Shown here: positions 5,501 to 8,376 of the stretch, piece after piece
Position numbering within the stretch: position 1 is the stretch's first letter
How the letters are laid out: each line of letters opens with the position of its first letter
Assembly (NCBI GenBank): GCA_041748615.1
Contig: JBGTCY010000161.1
Coordinates: 1-8,376, forward strand
Direction of reading: 5' to 3'
Length of the DNA stretch: 8,376 nucleotides
Source of the DNA: JBGTCY01 sp041748615
Lineage (GTDB): Bacteria > Bacteroidota > Bacteroidia > Chitinophagales > CAIOSU01
The notes under the pieces: model-generated
Told to the model about the DNA's origin: nothing
Database searches by the model: none
What the model saw: the letters and a program-made list of their open reading frames with translations, nothing else
Program-made: the position numbers and the translations under genes

Positions 5501-7719
5501 TGAATCAATCTTATGATTTTTCAAAGCATTCTATTAAACCGGCATTCAAACAAATTCTTGGCGAATTGGAACAGGAATATGAAATATTCAAACAAACCCG
5601 TGAACAGGAACGAAAAGCGCGCGATTTATACAAGGTGGATAATTTGCATGCGACAGAAATATTGGTGAACAATATTCATCAGGCAAGCCCTAACAGCTAT
5701 TTCAAATTTTTTCTTGAAAAAGGCGAAAGCGGTGAACATCTCGCGCTGCAACTTTCAGCCTTGGACAATGAAATCACGCGTGCGAAAGATTTAAGCAGGA
5801 AACTGCTCAACACCAAAGGCGATACGGATTTTAAGCATCTGAATGAATTATTGCAAAACCTGCTGAAACACTTAAATCAGGTTTCGCACATTTTACCCCA
5901 CGTCCGCGACCTTGAAAACTCACCGGAAAAATTTGTGCATTTCATCAGCCGCTATCCATTAAATCCCGATGCCCTCGAAGCGACTCTTGCTTATGGAAAT
6001 CTGATTCGCGAATATCAGCGTAACAGGCAGTTGGAGGAAACGGACGGGCAAATGCTTGAAAATGCTTTAAATAAACTTAAAAACACTTATAAAGAATGGA
6101 TGCAACTGAATGCAAAGTTCATCATCGCTTATCATCATCATTCATTCCGGGAAAAAATAGTTTGGGCTGAATCTTCAAATGCCGGAGTGCCGGTGGAAGA
6201 GCGGGAACAGAAAAGAAGTTATAATGAAGGAAGAAAAATTCTGGAAAACGAATTTAACAAACAGATGCGCTTCAAGCCGATTCGGGAACTTGCAACGGGA
6301 GCATCAGGTCGGGTAATCAAAGATTTAAAACCGGTATGGCTGATGAGTCCCCTCAGTGTCAGTGACGCGTTGCCCGTTGACGGTAATTTTTTTGATGTCG
6401 TAATTTTTGATGAAGCGAGTCAGATTACATTGGAAGAAGGGATACCGCCTGTTTTCCGTGCGAAACAATCAATCATTGTTGGTGATGAAATGCAAATGCC
6501 GCCCACAAATTTTTTCAATACCACCACGCAGGACCCTGATGATATTTTTGATGATGAAAGTGAAAACAACACTGTCACATTAGATGCCGACAGCCTGCTG
6601 GTGCAGGCATCGCGCAAACTTCCTTCCGTGATGCTCGGATGGCACTATCGCAGCCGGTATGAAAGCCTGATTAGTTTCAGCAATCACGCATTTTATCATG
6701 CAGGCTTGCTCACGATACCGGATAAATCCGTTCCTCAAAATTCATTGAATGAAATGATTGTTGAAAAACCGGAACAGGCTGCCGAAAACATCTCCTGTCT
6801 TTTTGACCGGAGCATCAGTTTTCATTTCCAAAAAAACGGGTTGTATGAAACGCGCACTAATCACCCTGAAGCGCAATATATCGCTCATCTTGTCCTGAAT
6901 TTACTCAGGCAAAAAACTAAAGAGAGTATCGGCATTGTCGCTTTTTCAATGGAACAGCAAATGGAAATTGAATCAGCGCTTGAATCATTGGCTGCGGATT
7001 GGAAAATGACCGCTGAACTGGAGGAAGCCTACCAACGCACGGAAGATGACCAGTTCGTGGGTTTGTTTATCAAAAACTTAGAAAATATACAGGGCGATGA
7101 AAGGGATATTATCATCATGAGTATCTGCTATGGATATGATTCCAATCAACGAATGCTGATGAATTTCGGACCCATCAACAGAAAAGGCGGTGAAAAAAGG
7201 TTGAATGTAATTTTCAGCCGCGCCAAAAAACATATTGCCGTCATCAGTTCCATCAAATTCACCGACATTAAAAATGAGTATAATGAGGGTGCGAATTTTT
7301 TCAGGCGCTACCTCCAATATGCGGAATTAGTCAGCACCGGGAGTAATGATGATGCAATGAGTGTTTTAAAAACACTCTCCGCTTCTCATCAACAAGCGGA
7401 CAACTCAAAAATCAATTTCGTGTCGCAGGAAATTGCCGGATGGCTGTCAGAAAATGGATTTATCGTCAAACAGGATGTCGGGCAAAGTAAGTTCAAATGT
7501 CATCTCGGCATAAAAAAGTCGCTCAATGAACTTCATTTCAACTTGGGAATTCTGATTGATGCCCATGACGCTGAAGATTCAACCCCTGTCATCGAAAAAT
7601 ATTTTCAACGCCCGATGATGATGGAGGCTTTTGGATGGAAGGTGCTCCAGGTATGGACGAACGACTGGTTTCATAACCATGATTCAATCAAAGAAAATAT
7701 CTTGGAACAGCTCCGTTAG
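2554..7719 (+). CDS. Large DUF4011/SF1 (COG1112-like) helicase with kinase-like N-terminus and Vsr-like C-terminus
   Basis: A 1721-residue cytoplasmic multidomain protein. Residues about 35-240 resemble the C-lobe of bacterial Ser/Thr kinases: LHEEGKV (56-62) at the catalytic loop, SYEQALG (150-156) like SPEQ..G, and DIYSLG (163-168). There is no N-lobe, HRD or DFG, so it is a pseudokinase-like module. SRLFDLTRRNRLLYF (271-285) is the DUF4011-type signature. The SF1 helicase core follows: PTQ (640-642), Walker A GPPGTGKSQT (659-668), VLFVCEK (from 683), a helical insertion of about 550 residues including FFSGEFRRLKK (from 971), PVWLMSPLSV (from 1260), Walker B DEAS (1286-1289), GDEMQMPP (1310-1317), WHYRSRYE (from 1363), NIQGDERD (1511-1518) and FSRAK (1554-1558). 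All ATPase motifs look intact. Residues about 1626-1721 resemble a Vsr/MTES_1575 endonuclease but appear degenerate. The architecture recalls Hhe and Mokosh defence helicases. Whether it acts on DNA or RNA cannot be told. Confidence 0.88.
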   Translation: MSELSNQQTTNTENLKAASGLHPFEEFILSASANDGFHNDEISAIILPLFEEVLTLHEEGKVAPLNGLKYLSIKDERLELEEIHAHYPQNNLSAIDKIAARAGRAFELTEELKQVDHVSDTVTHELTQLPVQADLSLPITHPVYLTGYKSYEQALGHHDALTDIYSLGMLLASVSFGLNFNDEDDLRQFAARRDSLLYLNSSLHPTIANLIFEMTDLYRHRRARDLNEIIQRLKNFREYNPERQYDLSAIHGFVKRDISSKQQWILQRLKSRLFDLTRRNRLLYFRPNLKFVNLTVASVPNVIKVNHIKPENILTWSESFEHRVNEGKNIPLSNYLKMEDNPYLPAYLDRIRVEAARDKKEYGFSQLRLVGCFLNWYNFKENQNERIQSPLILIPVQLVKKKGLKDQFVLEITDTVAEVNPVLLYVLKETYNLELPDKIDLNETSILKLYEELSKQIEVNKSGIQLELIDKPRVKLIHAQAKQIIAQYQRRLRNKGKHFQHHHNFDYSYQRENYQPLGLQIFKKYIEQRSTYLEWLVNDSIQTINAQYFNPPIASGERSIISLGNDSHNPFRWEFDLCSVVLGNFNYKKMSLVSDYNSIFEHHLSSKVFDDIFSDTPKSLEEKKESADFNEQFPVVAADPTQTDAIAFAKKEKSYIIQGPPGTGKSQTITNLVADFVARGKKVLFVCEKRAALDVVYHRLKQQGMDEFCCLIHDSQEDKKQFIRELKTTYEKYRKEEVDLLHFETGRAKVLEQLKNQFQFLHDYENALSIQNEHTGTSMRSLLHRLIELRDKHHPLDAAATEQLPTYKDWLTFGHTVKNLSATLKRISGNETWAAHPFSKIRPGVFREEQPVSFLQQHSNEMLRSLETIRQEISKFPLSEEITSDFERLSTLIRNAATLKPLVETGNVSLLDFKSPHYQSFRQSMNEIRFLQEKYNEQLTKTGNWLNKLNEQDIPAAKALVEKWEGRLFAFFSGEFRRLKKILNQSYDFSKHSIKPAFKQILGELEQEYEIFKQTREQERKARDLYKVDNLHATEILVNNIHQASPNSYFKFFLEKGESGEHLALQLSALDNEITRAKDLSRKLLNTKGDTDFKHLNELLQNLLKHLNQVSHILPHVRDLENSPEKFVHFISRYPLNPDALEATLAYGNLIREYQRNRQLEETDGQMLENALNKLKNTYKEWMQLNAKFIIAYHHHSFREKIVWAESSNAGVPVEEREQKRSYNEGRKILENEFNKQMRFKPIRELATGASGRVIKDLKPVWLMSPLSVSDALPVDGNFFDVVIFDEASQITLEEGIPPVFRAKQSIIVGDEMQMPPTNFFNTTTQDPDDIFDDESENNTVTLDADSLLVQASRKLPSVMLGWHYRSRYESLISFSNHAFYHAGLLTIPDKSVPQNSLNEMIVEKPEQAAENISCLFDRSISFHFQKNGLYETRTNHPEAQYIAHLVLNLLRQKTKESIGIVAFSMEQQMEIESALESLAADWKMTAELEEAYQRTEDDQFVGLFIKNLENIQGDERDIIIMSICYGYDSNQRMLMNFGPINRKGGEKRLNVIFSRAKKHIAVISSIKFTDIKNEYNEGANFFRRYLQYAELVSTGSNDDAMSVLKTLSASHQQADNSKINFVSQEIAGWLSENGFIVKQDVGQSKFKCHLGIKKSLNELHFNLGILIDAHDAEDSTPVIEKYFQRPMMMEAFGWKVLQVWTNDWFHNHDSIKENILEQLR

Positions 7720-7853
7720 ACTTCCCCTTTTTCTATTAGACGCATTTCAAGAATCACTTCCCAAGGTGTCTAACATCTAAAATCTGAAATCAGATAACAC
7801 AAATTAGGGATGTTACTTTAACAACATTGCTTAAAAATGATTTTCCATTCTTT

Positions 7854-7883
7854 TTTGGATAATTCAAAATCCTTTGTATTTTG
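7854..7883 (+). promoter_or_regulatory. Probable Bacteroidota-type promoter of the small secreted protein gene
   Basis: A TTTG at 7854-7857 (the end of a T-run) is followed after 19 bases by TATTTTG at 7877-7883, close to the -33 TTTG / -7 TAnnTTTG pattern recognised by the Bacteroidota housekeeping sigma factor. The -7 box is one T short of a perfect match. Transcription would start around 7888-7892, giving a leader of roughly 25-30 bases before the ATG at 7917. This suggests the gene is transcribed separately from the helicase operon. Confidence 0.45.
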
Positions 7884-7916
7884 TGCAAGGTTTTACGAAA
7901 TTTATGGAAATAAATA

Positions 7917-8342
7917 ATGTATAGAAAACTCTTTACGCTCTCCTTTTTACTGGCACTTTTTACTGCTGAGTACGTCATTGCCATGACACATGAAAAAGGT
8001 GAAATCTATTCTGAAAAAAAGATTACGCTGACTGTTGAAAATGTGGAACAAGCCGACAGTGTCGCATACACTCCGGCTGAAACGGCAAAATTCAAAGTGA
8101 TGCTCAGCCCTGTGCCGGCTGAAGAATCGGTGGTACTTTCGTATGTGTTGGACTTCACGCGGAAAGTCAATCTTCGCATCACCAATTCATTGGCACAGAT
8201 TATCGGGGAGAAAAAATTCGACCGGCAAACACAAGGCTCCTATTTTCTCCCAATTGAAATCCGCGACCTGGCAAAGGGAGTATATGAGTTCCGTCTAGAG
8301 ATTGACGGATTTACGGTAGTGAAGCGTTTGGTAATCGAATAA
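7917..8342 (+). CDS. Small secreted protein: signal peptide plus type IX-like sorting domain
   Basis: A 141-residue protein. Residues 1-22 form a signal peptide: basic MYRK, hydrophobic core LFTLSFLLALF, and a likely cleavage after VIA (22). A short polar linker (about 23-58) follows. From about residue 60 to the end the sequence has the pattern of the Por-secretion (T9SS type A) C-terminal domain: SPVPAEESVV at the start, alternating beta strands (VNLRITNSLAQII), then GVYEFRLEIDG (121-131) and the closing VVKRLVIE (134-141). In typical cargo this domain follows a large catalytic or adhesive region and directs export through the outer membrane and surface attachment. Here there is no such region, so the protein is almost only an export signal plus sorting fold. 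It could be a remnant of a larger cargo protein, a small surface peptide carrier, or a periplasmic beta-sandwich protein no longer recognised by the secretion machinery. The canonical PNP turn is altered to PVP. Confidence 0.75.
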   Translation: MYRKLFTLSFLLALFTAEYVIAMTHEKGEIYSEKKITLTVENVEQADSVAYTPAETAKFKVMLSPVPAEESVVLSYVLDFTRKVNLRITNSLAQIIGEKKFDRQTQGSYFLPIEIRDLAKGVYEFRLEIDGFTVVKRLVIE

Positions 8343-8376
8343 AAAGCAAGAATTTATTTATCAGAATATCTGTCTT

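Noticed and set aside
7736..7773. Possible terminator: TTAGAC ... GTCTAA with an inner CACTT-CCC-AAGGTG hairpin after the helicase gene
   Set aside because: The outer stem is only six pairs around a long loop, the inner stem is imperfect, and no T-run follows.
7782..7795. Small palindrome ATCTGAAATCAGAT in the 7720-7916 intergenic region
   Set aside because: The stem is five pairs of weak composition with no T-tract; it is compatible with chance and with no clear operator role.
1..8376. CRISPR array, tRNA or rRNA genes, phage structural genes
   Set aside because: No regularly spaced repeats, tRNA cloverleaf patterns, rRNA-like stretches or phage proteins were found in the window.

Overview
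The window looks like chromosome from a Bacteroidota bacterium, probably of the Chitinophagia/Sphingobacteriia/Saprospiria type. The reasons are a ruvX-def gene pair, the lack of Shine-Dalgarno sequences before start codons, promoter-like signals of the TTTG / TAnnTTTG class, moderate-to-low GC, and a small secreted protein ending in a type IX secretion (Por-type) C-terminal sorting fold. All real genes are on the + strand, and TGA, TAA and TAG are all used as ordinary stops.

Left part (46-1067): a housekeeping pair, ruvX (YqgF, Holliday-junction resolvase-like / rRNA-processing nuclease) and def (peptide deformylase). The ruvX frame is interrupted by an in-frame TGA at 424-426. The conserved C-terminal helix follows the stop in the same frame and ends at 462, giving a normal ATGA overlap with the def start at 459. 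The stop is therefore a lesion (real or a sequencing error), and def should start at 459, not 423.

Intergenic region (1068-1367): it contains a 145-bp MITE-like element at 1193-1337. Its 18-bp terminal inverted repeats match at 17 of 18 positions, and it is directly flanked by perfect 10-bp direct repeats that look like a target-site duplication. The duplicated target contains a TATCTTAG sequence resembling a Bacteroidota -7 promoter box, so the element appears to have landed in, and duplicated part of, the promoter of the next operon.

Centre (1368-7719): a tightly coupled two-gene operon (8-nt overlap, ATGAGTGA). The first gene is a soluble M48-like zinc metalloprotease. The second is a 1721-residue multidomain protein: a degenerate protein-kinase C-lobe, a DUF4011-type region, a large COG1112/Upf1-like SF1 helicase with a long helical insertion, and a C-terminal Vsr/MTES_1575-like endonuclease fold that seems to have lost key acidic residues. 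The helicase architecture resembles known anti-phage families (Hhe-like DUF4011-helicase-Vsr proteins, and the kinase-helicase proteins of type I Mokosh). The pairing with a metalloprotease, and the apparent decay of both the kinase and nuclease modules, make this the best candidate here for an undescribed defence or stress system. The protease would be the plausible effector and the helicase the sensor; that role assignment is inference.

Right part (7720-8376): a short intergenic region with a plausible Bacteroidota promoter, then a 141-residue secreted protein that is little more than a signal peptide plus a type IX-like sorting domain.
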